Positions 1 through 7,923 of a stretch of DNA of 18,737 bases are shown here, piece by piece; positions within the stretch are counted from its first letter, which is position 1, and every line of letters starts with the position of its first letter. A program made the translations under genes and the position numbers. Origin of the DNA: Thermotogaceae bacterium. Its GTDB lineage: Bacteria > Thermotogota > Thermotogae > B21-G9 > HyVt-16. The stretch is taken from assembly GCA_011043375.1 (NCBI GenBank), contig DQYP01000053.1, positions 1 to 18,737 on the forward strand, read 5' to 3'. The notes beneath the pieces were generated by a model. That model was not told where the DNA came from. It saw only the letters and a program-made list of their open reading frames with translations, and did not search any database.

Positions 1-3
1 ATC

Positions 4-1251
4 ATGAGGATCGAAAAAATTCCAAAGATCACTTACAAAACACTTAAAAATGGTTTAAAGGTGGTATTAGAGGATGTAAAAGCTTTCAGATCTGTTTCAA
101 TAGGCCTGGGAATCCTTGGGGGTTCTTCCTCGGATCCCAAGGGTTTGGAAGGAATGGCTCATTTAATAGAGCATATGGTTTTTAAAGGTTCGAAAAAGCG
201 TAGTAGCTATCAAATTAAAGAACCCATAGAAAAATCTGGTGGAACATTGAATGGTTTTACAAGCAGGGAAATAACCTTTTATTACACCAAAGTTCCTGAT
301 TTTAAAGCATTAGAAGCAATTGATATTTTGTTCGATATGGTTTTAGATCCTTTGTTTGATGGAGAGGATTTAAAGAGAGAAAAAGGGGTTATAATTGAAG
401 AGATAAAAGAATTGAATGATGATCCATATGGAAAAGTTCATGATATATTTTTGAAAGAAGCGTTCAACAATTCAACATATGGTTCAGCGATTTTTGGTAG
501 TGAGAGTAGCGTACTGAGAATATCAAAACCTGATATCATGTGCTATCATGAAAAGTTTTACAACACTTCAAATATGATTTTATCGGTATGTGGAAAATTG
601 TCCAAGAAGTTAATAGAAAGGATATATGAATTGGAAAACAAGTATCATAGTACAGATTTTTTGTTTGAAATCAATTCTCCTAGATTCAGCCCGAGAAAGA
701 AGGAAATAATCGAATTCAAAAGTGATATAAACCAGGTTCATTTGCTTTTAGGGACGCTTGCTCCGGGACGTAAAGAGGATGATTTTTTTGCTTTTTCAGT
801 CCTCAATACCTTGCTTGGAGATGGGATGAGTTCGAGATTATTCAACAAAATTCGTGAAGAAGCGGGTTTAGCTTACAATATACACACTGAATACATAACT
901 TTTGGGAGTAATGGATTATTCTTAATATATTCTTCAACTTCTCCAGATAAGTGCGAGGCACTTTTGGATAAGATACAGAAAGAAATTGAGGCAATCGGAA
1001 AGGGCTTGATAAGCCACAAAGAATCGGAATATGGGAAAGAAAGGATCAAGGGTGAATTATTACTGGCAAATGAAAGTACCTTTTCAAGGATGTACAAAAA
1101 TTTTGATGAGTTCCGCGTTTTCAACAAAGTGTTTGATATAGATCAATTATTATCGAAGTTCGATAAGGTAACCATCGATAATCTTGTGGAAATCAGTCGA
1201 AAATATTTCCGGAATGATTGGCTAATTGTACAGTTGAGACCTAAATATTAG
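4..1251 (+). CDS. M16-family zinc metallopeptidase (insulinase/processing-peptidase-like)
   Basis: Predicted zinc-dependent peptidase of the M16 (inverzincin) family; substrate unknown. The protein has 415 residues, the usual size of a bacterial single-chain M16B subunit with two similar halves. The inverted zinc motif HLIEH is at residues 53-57, so H53 and H57 bind zinc and E56 is the general base. The third ligand is probably E133 in the stretch VIIEEIKE, 76 residues after H57 as the family expects. The C-terminal half carries the typical GDGMSSRLFNKIREEAGLAY segment (about 273-292), whose Arg/Tyr residues help bind substrate in known members. No signal peptide is visible, so it is probably cytoplasmic. 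Only 3 nt precede the ATG and that codon is not a stop, so the start could lie upstream, but residues 1-16 leading to LKNGLKVV fit a normal N-terminus. The next gene follows after 12 nt. Confidence 0.93.
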   Translation: MRIEKIPKITYKTLKNGLKVVLEDVKAFRSVSIGLGILGGSSSDPKGLEGMAHLIEHMVFKGSKKRSSYQIKEPIEKSGGTLNGFTSREITFYYTKVPDFKALEAIDILFDMVLDPLFDGEDLKREKGVIIEEIKELNDDPYGKVHDIFLKEAFNNSTYGSAIFGSESSVLRISKPDIMCYHEKFYNTSNMILSVCGKLSKKLIERIYELENKYHSTDFLFEINSPRFSPRKKEIIEFKSDINQVHLLLGTLAPGRKEDDFFAFSVLNTLLGDGMSSRLFNKIREEAGLAYNIHTEYITFGSNGLFLIYSSTSPDKCEALLDKIQKEIEAIGKGLISHKESEYGKERIKGELLLANESTFSRMYKNFDEFRVFNKVFDIDQLLSKFDKVTIDNLVEISRKYFRNDWLIVQLRPKY

Positions 1252-1263
1252 GAGTGGATACCT

Positions 1264-2373
1264 TTGGGTATCGTTTGGAAAAGAATAAGTGAAGTAAAAG
1301 CAGGAGAAATATTAGGTGAGGATGTTTACGACAATAGAAGTTTTTTACTTCTGTTAAAGAAAAAGACGGTTCTAACCAATAACGACATCAAACAGCTCTC
1401 TGATAGAGAAATTAACTGGATACCTATATATGTTGATGATGAAACGGAAACAATTGATAAAGAATATTACGAGGCTTTCAAAGTTGAAGTAGTGAGAAAA
1501 AAAAGAAGTTTCTCTGATCAAATACCAACTGTTTTGCCCGAGAAGATGTACGATGAATATATTGGAGTAATATCTGATCTAGTTAATGAATTAAAAATTG
1601 GTAATAGGGTCAATATATCCAAGCTTACAAACACATGTATCAGTATAGTTGATTACCTTAAGAAGCAGAAAGATAAGATTCTCAACTTTTTCACATCACA
1701 CAATCTGGGATTTTTGAGAAAGCACCTTGTTAATACCAGTGTTCTTTCCGTGATAATGGGTGATGTTCTGAATCTTCAAAGACACAAACTGATTTCGATC
1801 GCCAAGGTAGCTTTGCTTCACGATATTGGATGGGCATTCATTGAGGATGATTTCTCAGATATTGAAACCACTCTTGAACTGCCAAAAGAGGTTTTCAAAA
1901 GGCATATAATAGTGGCAATCGACGTTATAAAGAAAAACGACGAAAATTTTTTAACTTTCGAGGAGATCAATGGTATTCTTCAGCATCACGAAAGATTTGA
2001 TGGAAAAGGTGTTCCTTTTGGTAAAAAGGGTAAAAGCATAAATTGGATATCACGACTCATCCAAGTAGCGGATGCTTATGATTCTTTAACTTCTCAAGTA
2101 GCTGGAAGGGAGGCTGTTAGTCCTTATCAGGCAGCCTATTGGATTATAAATAGATCAGGTATTTTTTATGACCCAGGTTTTGTTAGAGCCTTCTTCAAAA
2201 TTTGCGGTGTGTATCCTCCAGGGACGACGGTAGAATTGAACGATGGAAGAAAGGGAATCGTTGTGAGGATATCCCCAAATGCTCCTTTAAGGCCTGTCAT
2301 AAAGATCGGAGAATTTGAGTTGGATCTTTCCAAAACCCGTGATGCGTGGATAAGGGGAGTGGTTCTTGAATAA
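1264..2373 (+). CDS. HD-GYP domain protein, diverged copy (GVP in place of GYP)
   Basis: Putative cyclic-dinucleotide phosphodiesterase of the HD-GYP class, 369 residues, soluble. Start is TTG, preceded by AGGAGTGG that overlaps the stop of the peptidase gene. An N-terminal region (1-60) resembles the small domain found ahead of many HD-GYP domains. The HD core runs from about 145 to 315. Visible metal-ligand candidates are H154, H186-D187, H214, H241-H242 and D270. The signature reads HHERFDGKGVP (241-251), so Tyr of GYP is Val, and HDIGK is HDIGW (186-190). A C-terminal segment beginning GVYPPGTTVEL (315 on) is the beta-rich tail usual in the family. It is followed by a paralogue with an 8-nt overlap. 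Because the ligands are kept while the GYP loop is altered, it could be an active enzyme with changed specificity or a regulatory partner. This is inference. Confidence 0.88.
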   Translation: MGIVWKRISEVKAGEILGEDVYDNRSFLLLLKKKTVLTNNDIKQLSDREINWIPIYVDDETETIDKEYYEAFKVEVVRKKRSFSDQIPTVLPEKMYDEYIGVISDLVNELKIGNRVNISKLTNTCISIVDYLKKQKDKILNFFTSHNLGFLRKHLVNTSVLSVIMGDVLNLQRHKLISIAKVALLHDIGWAFIEDDFSDIETTLELPKEVFKRHIIVAIDVIKKNDENFLTFEEINGILQHHERFDGKGVPFGKKGKSINWISRLIQVADAYDSLTSQVAGREAVSPYQAAYWIINRSGIFYDPGFVRAFFKICGVYPPGTTVELNDGRKGIVVRISPNAPLRPVIKIGEFELDLSKTRDAWIRGVVLE

Positions 2374-3424
2374 ATGGAAAAAAGTGCAGGATCTTTTGGA
2401 AGGGGAAAGGTTGGCCGAGGATATAGCTGATGGTAAAAGAGTTTTATTTAAAAAAGGCGAGGTTTTGGATAAGTTGAGAATTGATGCATTGCTAAAAATG
2501 GGTATTGAACGAGTTTATGTGGAGGCCGTGGATTTCTACGAATACAAGGATAGTGATTTAGAAAAAAGAGATATCAAATTGTTGTTGAATCATGAAATAG
2601 TGGAATATGCTAAGAAAAAAATAAAGAATGTGATTGAAAATGTAAAAAAGGAAGAGGAATTCGATCCAAAGGTTATAGAAGAACTATCTGAAAATATCTT
2701 TGAAGGTATTGTTCTTAATTATAAAGAAAATGTCTTCTTGAATTTGATAAAATTGAAGAGCTATGATGAATACACATTTACCCATCAGTTCAATGTAACT
2801 GTTTTAAGTACTTTGGTTTCCTTAGAATTGGGTCTTGATAAAGATATTGTCAAAAAGATCAGTTTTTCTTCTTTGATACATGATATTGGAAAACTCAAAA
2901 TACCTTTGAAGATATTGAAAGCGTCAAGAAGCCTTACACCTCAGGAATTTGAGATAATAAAACTGCATCCAGTGATTGGTAAAAAAATAGCTTTAAATTC
3001 TGGTGTTATTGATGAGTCAATACTATCTTGTATATTACATCATCATGAAAGAATGAATGGAAGTGGTTATCCCGAGAAATTAAGGGGAGAAGACATAGAT
3101 CTATTTGCTCGTATAGTGGCTGTCGCAGATGTATACGATGCGTTAACATCTGAGAGGCCCTATAAAAGCGCTTGGAATCCTTACGAAGCAATGAGTAATT
3201 TGATCCAGTCAGTAGATATTTTCGATTCAAAAGTAATGAATGCTTTGATAAGAGTTTTTGGTATATATCCTCCTGGAACAAGATTTTTGCTTTCGAATGG
3301 TGAAAGATGTGTTGTTATAGGAACTAAGAAAGGGAAAGTGTTTCGTCCCGTAGTTTTGAGTGATAATGGAGAAATAATAGATCTTTCTAAGAGGAAAGAC
3401 TTAAAGATTATAAAAGTGGGGTGA
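2366..3424 (+). CDS. HD-GYP domain phosphodiesterase
   Basis: Putative c-di-GMP phosphodiesterase (hydrolysis to pGpG or GMP), 352 residues, no membrane segment or signal peptide. Start is TTG inside the end of the preceding gene, with GGGGAGTGG just upstream. An N-terminal small domain (1-55) precedes a charged helical stretch (65-100). The HD-GYP domain spans about 125-300: H140, H172-D173 in HDIGK, H201 in KLHP, H226-H227-E228, the signature HHERMNGSGYP (226-236) and D255 in VADVYDALTSERPY. The only departure from the signature is Asn231 where Asp is usual. The C-terminal tail (GIYPPGTRFLL onward) matches that of the preceding paralogue, so the two genes probably arose by tandem duplication. 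Translational coupling implies they are made together and may act as a pair. No receiver or other sensor domain is attached, so the input signal is unknown. Confidence 0.93.
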   Translation: MNKWKKVQDLLEGERLAEDIADGKRVLFKKGEVLDKLRIDALLKMGIERVYVEAVDFYEYKDSDLEKRDIKLLLNHEIVEYAKKKIKNVIENVKKEEEFDPKVIEELSENIFEGIVLNYKENVFLNLIKLKSYDEYTFTHQFNVTVLSTLVSLELGLDKDIVKKISFSSLIHDIGKLKIPLKILKASRSLTPQEFEIIKLHPVIGKKIALNSGVIDESILSCILHHHERMNGSGYPEKLRGEDIDLFARIVAVADVYDALTSERPYKSAWNPYEAMSNLIQSVDIFDSKVMNALIRVFGIYPPGTRFLLSNGERCVVIGTKKGKVFRPVVLSDNGEIIDLSKRKDLKIIKVG

Positions 3425-3428
3425 TATC

Positions 3429-4088
3429 ATGTTAATAAAATGGTTTGGACATGCTTGTTTCATGATACGTGCTTCGGATACAGGATTATTGATATTGACC
3501 GATCCCTTCGATGAATCTGTAGGATACCCTTTACCTGATGTATCACCTAATTTAGTCACGGAAAGTCACCAACATTTTGATCATAACGCACATGCAATTC
3601 TAAAGGGAAGTTTCAATGTTTTAAAAAATCCTGGAATGTTTGAATACAATGAGGTGAAGATAAAAGCCATAGAATCTTTTCATGATAAATCGATGGGAAA
3701 AGAGAGGGGAATGAATCTGATTTTCAAATTCGAATTTTTGAATGGTACTAACATAGCTCATTTGGGTGATCTTGGTCATGTTGTAGATGATAACATCTTG
3801 AAAGAATTGTTACCTGTCGATGTACTTCTAATACCTGTTGGTGGAAAATTTACAATAGGTCCTGAAGAAGCTGTCGAAGTATGTGATTTAGTGAAACCCA
3901 AGGTTATAATACCAATGCATTACAAAACCAGGTATCTAAATTTTCCGATAAAATCCGTCGACGAATTCATAAAGGTTATTTCTAAAAAATCCAGTGTTGA
4001 TATAGTACAAAATGAAAACAATATTTTCGAATTTGAAATGAAAGAGTTGAGGAGACCTAAACCTCTTGTATTAGTCATGAACATCTAA
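3429..4088 (+). CDS. Metallo-beta-lactamase-fold hydrolase (UlaG-like, UPF0173 type)
   Basis: Predicted metal-dependent hydrolase of 219 residues in the metallo-beta-lactamase fold. It starts with the MLIKWFGHACF strand typical of the UPF0173/UlaG-like branch. Metal-binding residues visible are HQHFDH (47-52; H47, H49, D51, H52), H85, D114 in HLGDLGH and H164 in IPMHYKT. The substrate is unknown; UlaG itself is an L-ascorbate-6-phosphate lactonase, but nothing nearby suggests ascorbate metabolism. The start is ATG, with GGGGTGAT overlapping the preceding stop codon. The length is normal for the family and there is no signal peptide. It lies 4 nt after the second HD-GYP gene and ends next to hpt, so it is probably part of the same transcript. 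Family assignment is secure, specific function is not. Confidence 0.9.
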   Translation: MLIKWFGHACFMIRASDTGLLILTDPFDESVGYPLPDVSPNLVTESHQHFDHNAHAILKGSFNVLKNPGMFEYNEVKIKAIESFHDKSMGKERGMNLIFKFEFLNGTNIAHLGDLGHVVDDNILKELLPVDVLLIPVGGKFTIGPEEAVEVCDLVKPKVIIPMHYKTRYLNFPIKSVDEFIKVISKKSSVDIVQNENNIFEFEMKELRRPKPLVLVMNI

Positions 4089-4093
4089 TGAAA

Positions 4094-4102
4094 GAGGTGG
4101 AG
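4094..4102 (+). promoter_or_regulatory. Ribosome-binding site supporting the TTG start of hpt
   Basis: GAGGTGGAG ends a few nucleotides before TTG 4106. The alternative ATG at 4088 lies upstream of this site and has no purine-rich element of its own, so the TTG is the likelier initiation codon. Confidence 0.6.
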
Positions 4103-4105
4103 CAT

Positions 4106-4639
4106 TTGAATAGAGACAATTATCTCAGTGAGGTTCAAGTACTTCACACTAATGATCAAATAAGAAAAAGAATAAAAGAATTGGCTGGGAAGATAAATGA
4201 TTATTACAAAGAGAAAACAGATCGTATTATTGCAATATGCATATTGAAGGGGGCAGTACATTTTTACAGTGAACTTATACTGAATCTCGATATGGATGTT
4301 GTTTATTCTTTCATCCATGTTTCGAGCTATTCCGGTTCAAAAAGTACTGGTAAGATAAAGGTTAATTATTGGATAGACAAACCTGTGACAAACGAATATG
4401 TACTGATAGTAGAGGATATTCTGGATACTGGAAAAACCTTATCTTACATTGTAAAATATTTAAACAAACATTCTCCCAAAGATCTGAAAATAGCAGCACT
4501 TTATCACAAAGTAGGTAAATCCAATTTGAAAGCCGACTTCATTGGTTTTGAAATCAACGATGAATTTATCGTAGGCTATGGTTTGGATTACGACGAAAGG
4601 TTTAGAAATTTACCATATGTTGGCTATTTCAGAAAATGA
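4106..4639 (+). CDS. hpt: Hypoxanthine phosphoribosyltransferase
   Basis: Purine-salvage enzyme that joins hypoxanthine (often also guanine) to PRPP to give IMP/GMP and pyrophosphate; cytoplasmic. Numbering from the TTG start gives 177 residues. The pyrophosphate loop is ICILKGA (about 44-50), followed by the flexible loop SSYSGSKSTG. The PRPP signature VEDILDTGKT is at about 102-111, with the catalytic Asp in its DTG part. The C-terminal FIVGYGLDYDERFRNLPY is diagnostic of bacterial HPRT. The start is a choice. An ATG at 4088 overlaps the previous stop but has no Shine-Dalgarno upstream. TTG at 4106 has GAGGTGGAG (4094-4102) at good spacing and is preferred here. The stop overlaps the ATG of the next small gene. 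Confidence 0.93.
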   Translation: MNRDNYLSEVQVLHTNDQIRKRIKELAGKINDYYKEKTDRIIAICILKGAVHFYSELILNLDMDVVYSFIHVSSYSGSKSTGKIKVNYWIDKPVTNEYVLIVEDILDTGKTLSYIVKYLNKHSPKDLKIAALYHKVGKSNLKADFIGFEINDEFIVGYGLDYDERFRNLPYVGYFRK

Positions 4640-4980
4640 AGAATGGTTCTTTACTGATCATTTTACTGATTATTTTTTTTATTTTTTCCGTGATCATATC
4701 TTTAAGACTAGAAACCATACACGATCTTTTGGAGATTGTTCAAATTCGTGAGAGGCGAGTGTTGCTTTATATAACTTTAAAAAGTTGTCAGCAAGCCCTG
4801 GAATATTATTGGAATGATTCTCCAGCTACTTCTTTCGAAATAAACCTCAATGGATTTTATGTGACTTGCGAGTTAATAGATTTTTCATCTACCGAGGCTA
4901 CCTATAGTTATGATGCTTTTATAAAAGATTGGAAGTTAACAGGCTATTTTAAAGTAAACCATACAACGGATGACAAATAA
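4636..4980 (+). CDS. Small single-pass protein, possible minor (GspK/PilX-like) pseudopilin
   Basis: Unidentified 114-residue protein. It begins MKNGSLLIILLIIFFIFSV: a short basic start, Gly4, then about 19 hydrophobic residues (5-23), followed by an amphipathic helical stretch (24-58) and a beta-like C-terminal part (66-110). A charged leader ending in Gly, a hydrophobic helix and a small beta domain is the plan of type IV or type II minor pilins. Glu at +5 after the presumed Gly/Ser cleavage point is absent, as in GspK/PilX-type members. Two cysteines are at residues 50 and 77. Its ATG overlaps the hpt stop by 4 nt, so it is coupled to hpt, and recG follows after 15 nt. No other pilus gene is in the window. 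The pilin reading is inference; it could instead be an ordinary signal-anchored protein. Confidence 0.6.
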   Translation: MKNGSLLIILLIIFFIFSVIISLRLETIHDLLEIVQIRERRVLLYITLKSCQQALEYYWNDSPATSFEINLNGFYVTCELIDFSSTEATYSYDAFIKDWKLTGYFKVNHTTDDK

Positions 4981-4995
4981 AAAGGATGAGGTAAA

Positions 4996-7365
4996 ATGAT
5001 ATTGGAGGAGTTCTTGGATGAGGCACAGAGACTCATAGATGATTATATTGAACACCCTGACAGAATCAACAAAAGGAGAGCACCACTGTATAGTGAACTG
5101 CTCGCATTGTGGCAAAAAGTAGACGATTATGAAAAAAATCAGGATTTGGTTGAAAAGATAAGAAAGCTCTTTAGATATTATTCGAGTCTTAATAAACTTC
5201 CAAAAGAGAGAATGTTGAAGCGGTTGAAAAATGGGAAAATAGCAATAGAAAAATTAAAAGATGAGTTTTTAACGTTCAGATTTCCAGAGGTTGATTGTCA
5301 ATCGAAGGATGTTCTTAGATACGATGTAAGGTATGCAAAATTGGTGGGACCGAGAAGGGAAAAAATCTTAAACAAACTTGGAATAAAAACTATAGAGGAT
5401 TTAATGCTCTACTTTCCAAGGGATTACGAGGACAGAAGAAAATTGGTACCGATAAGTTTATTAAAAAACAATGAGAAAGTTTTAATTCGTGGAAAACTGT
5501 TGAACTTTGAAAAGAGAAAACTTTCGAACATTTCATTGCTAATAGCGATTTTAACGGATGGATTTGGCGAAGTGCTCTTAAAGTGGTTCAATCAGGATCA
5601 TATAATCCGGAATTTGAACAAGAGTAGTGAATATATTGCATTTGGAACTGTCAAAAAAAATATCTATGGTCAACTCGAAATGCAAAATCCAGAGATTGAA
5701 AAATTGACCAATGATATTCAAGAAAAAGAATGGAGAAGAATATATCCACTGTATAGTCTAACTACTGGATTGACTCAAAATATGATGAGAAGGATTATAC
5801 AAAGCAATTTGAATAATGCAAATTGTTTTGAGGAAAATATTCCTGATTGGCTTATAGAAAAGAGAAATCTAATGAGTATAGATCAAGCAATCAAGACGTT
5901 ACACTTTCCCTCAAGTTTTCATCACTTAAAGAAAGCAAAATGGAGACTTACGTATGAAGAGTTGTTTTATTTTGAATTATCCATTCTTTATCATAGATTG
6001 AAGCTGGAGCAGCAGATCAACGGGATTTCCAAGGATATAAAGGGAGATTTAGCGAATGAATTTATAAATAATCTACCTTTCAAACTAACCAAAGATCAAA
6101 TAAAGGCTTATCTGGAAATAAGAAAAGATATGGTATCAAGCAAAGTTATGCGTAGACTAATACAGGGGGATGTTGGATCGGGGAAAACTGTGGTTGCTGA
6201 GATAGCCATGGTGGATAATTTTGAAGCAGGGTATCAATCGGCTATAATGGTTCCAACAACTGTTTTGGCTCTTCAACATTTTAAGAGAATTAAACACGAT
6301 CTCGAAAAATTGGGGATTAATGTAGGTCTACTAATAGGTTCTATGACAGAAAAAGAGAAAGAAGAGATGAAATCACAGATCAAAAAAGGGAAAATAGATG
6401 TTATTGTTGGAACCCATGCTTTGATACAGGAGGATGTGCATTTTGCGAATTTAGGCCTCATAATAATCGATGAACAGCATAGGTTTGGTGTAAGGCAAAG
6501 GGAAGCCCTACTTAACAAAGGAAAACTCGTTGATATGCTCGTTATGACTGCTACACCTATTCCAAGGTCAATGGCTCTTACAATCTATGGAGACTTGGAG
6601 ATATCAACAATAAAGGAAATGCCCGTGGGACGTAAGAAAATTAAAACCGTTTTGATTTCATCTTCAAAAATATATAAAGTGTATGAATTCATAAAAGAAG
6701 AAATAAAATTAGGACATCAGGCATTTATAGTTTATCCATTGGTTGAAGAATCAGAGAATCTTGAGCTTAAGGCTGCTACTACGATGTACGAAAAGCTCTC
6801 GAAAGAAATTTTTCCTGAATACAGAGTTGGTTTGCTACATGGGAAAATGTCAGACAACGAAAAAGAAAAGATTATGAGAATGTTTTCAGAAAGAAAATTG
6901 GATATACTCGTTTCAACAACAGTAATCGAAGTCGGAATAGATATACCAAACGCTACAATCATGATGATAGAACATCCTGAAAGATTCGGACTTGCACAAC
7001 TTCACCAATTGCGTGGAAGAATAGGTAGAGGTAATCTTGAAAGCTATTGTTTTTTAGTTGTGAACAAAAAACACAGCGGGATCTTCGAACGTCTAAATTT
7101 CTTTGCTTCGACAACAAATGGTTTTGAAATTGCAGAGTATGATTTAAAGTTAAGAGGACCTGGTGAGTTTCTTGGAGTTAAACAACATGGATTGCCAGAG
7201 TTCAGAATAGCTGATCTTTCAAGAGATTTCAATATTCTACTGATTGCTCGCGAAGATGCACAGAATTTATTGGAGTTAGATCCAGAATTAAAGAACCACA
7301 AGCGCTTGCTTCAAAAAATCCAAAAACTTTATGGTTCAAAAGTTGAACTCATAGAGGTGGGTTGA
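4996..7365 (+). CDS. recG: ATP-dependent DNA helicase RecG
   Basis: Superfamily 2 helicase that binds branched DNA and drives fork regression and Holliday-junction migration. It has 789 residues, about 100 more than E. coli RecG. The extra length is an N-terminal helical extension (1 to about 105), as in the structurally known Thermotoga maritima enzyme. A helix-hairpin-like stretch follows (VGPRREKILNKLGIKTIEDL, 117-136), with YFPRDYEDR (139-147) opening the wedge domain. Helicase motifs are all present: Walker A GDVGSGKT (391-398), IVGTHALIQ (470-478), DEQH (492-495), MTATPIPRS (517-525), STTVIEVGIDIPNA (640-653) and motif VI QLRGRIGRG (671-679). The C-terminal TRG region LRGPGEFLGVKQHGLPEF follows (about 723-740). 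Start ATG, with AAGGATGAGG just upstream. The gene is complete and looks functional. Confidence 0.97.
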   Translation: MILEEFLDEAQRLIDDYIEHPDRINKRRAPLYSELLALWQKVDDYEKNQDLVEKIRKLFRYYSSLNKLPKERMLKRLKNGKIAIEKLKDEFLTFRFPEVDCQSKDVLRYDVRYAKLVGPRREKILNKLGIKTIEDLMLYFPRDYEDRRKLVPISLLKNNEKVLIRGKLLNFEKRKLSNISLLIAILTDGFGEVLLKWFNQDHIIRNLNKSSEYIAFGTVKKNIYGQLEMQNPEIEKLTNDIQEKEWRRIYPLYSLTTGLTQNMMRRIIQSNLNNANCFEENIPDWLIEKRNLMSIDQAIKTLHFPSSFHHLKKAKWRLTYEELFYFELSILYHRLKLEQQINGISKDIKGDLANEFINNLPFKLTKDQIKAYLEIRKDMVSSKVMRRLIQGDVGSGKTVVAEIAMVDNFEAGYQSAIMVPTTVLALQHFKRIKHDLEKLGINVGLLIGSMTEKEKEEMKSQIKKGKIDVIVGTHALIQEDVHFANLGLIIIDEQHRFGVRQREALLNKGKLVDMLVMTATPIPRSMALTIYGDLEISTIKEMPVGRKKIKTVLISSSKIYKVYEFIKEEIKLGHQAFIVYPLVEESENLELKAATTMYEKLSKEIFPEYRVGLLHGKMSDNEKEKIMRMFSERKLDILVSTTVIEVGIDIPNATIMMIEHPERFGLAQLHQLRGRIGRGNLESYCFLVVNKKHSGIFERLNFFASTTNGFEIAEYDLKLRGPGEFLGVKQHGLPEFRIADLSRDFNILLIAREDAQNLLELDPELKNHKRLLQKIQKLYGSKVELIEVG
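7354..7360 (+). promoter_or_regulatory. Ribosome-binding site deciding the rsmD start
   Basis: GAGGTGG lies within the last codons of recG. It abuts a TTG at 7362 with no usable spacer but is 7 nt from the in-frame TTG at 7368. Starting at 7368 gives MKITGGKY, the usual RsmD N-terminus. Confidence 0.6.
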
Positions 7366-7367
7366 AC

Positions 7368-7922
7368 TTGAAGATAACAGGAGGTAAATATAAATCGATT
7401 ACTATTTTCGTTGTGAAAGATAGGAGAGTTAGATACACCACTTCTAAAGTTAGATTAGCTATTTTCTCAATCCTTGGTGAAAAAGTTAAAGCTGCGAATG
7501 TACTTGAACTTTTTTGTGGTAGTGGGGTCCTTTCAATTGAAGCTATAAGTAGGGGAGCAAACAAGGCAGTTTTGGTAGATGTGTCAAAAGAAGCGATCAT
7601 CACAGTGAAAAGGAATATGGAAAAGATCGGTTTTTCGGATTATAAGGCATTAAAAATGGATTATAGAAGGGCACTCAGATATTTGAGAAATAAGGGAAAA
7701 TTTGACATCATTTTTGGTGATCCACCGTATGATTTAGGCTATGGTGAGGAGATACTGGTAACCATTGAGAAAAACAGCGAACTTTTAAAGGATAACTCAA
7801 GAATTCTATTGGAGTTATCAACTAAGGAAAAACTCTTCATACCGGATTTGTTTACAATCGAAGTTGATAAAAATTTTGGAGAGACTCGTATTGTTCTATT
7901 GAAATTTGGAAAGGGGCATTGA
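7368..7922 (+). CDS. rsmD: 16S rRNA (guanine-N2)-methyltransferase RsmD
   Basis: Methylates a guanine of 16S rRNA (G966 in E. coli numbering) with S-adenosylmethionine during small-subunit assembly. It has 184 residues from the TTG start, normal for the family. The protein opens with MKITGGKY (compare the common MRIIGGKY). The conserved segment TTSKVRLAIFSIL (about 24-36) stands where family members have a T-D-R-V-R-E-A-L-F motif. The SAM-binding motif I is VLELFCGSG (about 45-53), followed by SIEAISRGA. The catalytic motif IV is DPPY (118-121) in IIFGDPPYDLGYGEE. An in-frame TTG at 7362 is possible but leaves no room for the ribosome-binding site. The gene is coupled to recG and is followed 1 nt later by the Mut7-C gene. 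Confidence 0.94.
   Translation: MKITGGKYKSITIFVVKDRRVRYTTSKVRLAIFSILGEKVKAANVLELFCGSGVLSIEAISRGANKAVLVDVSKEAIITVKRNMEKIGFSDYKALKMDYRRALRYLRNKGKFDIIFGDPPYDLGYGEEILVTIEKNSELLKDNSRILLELSTKEKLFIPDLFTIEVDKNFGETRIVLLKFGKGH
7911..7916 (+). promoter_or_regulatory. Ribosome-binding site deciding the Mut7-C gene start
   Basis: AAGGGG lies 7 nt before TTG 7924, at the very end of rsmD. Initiation here gives MNLKFFADRMLGRLA, the expected beginning of a Mut7-C domain, instead of an extra six residues from TTG 7906. Confidence 0.55.
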
Positions 7923-7923
7923 G

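Noticed and set aside
4088..4105. ATG 4088 as the start of hpt
   Set aside because: No purine-rich site upstream, whereas GAGGTGGAG lies between it and the TTG at 4106; kept only as an alternative.
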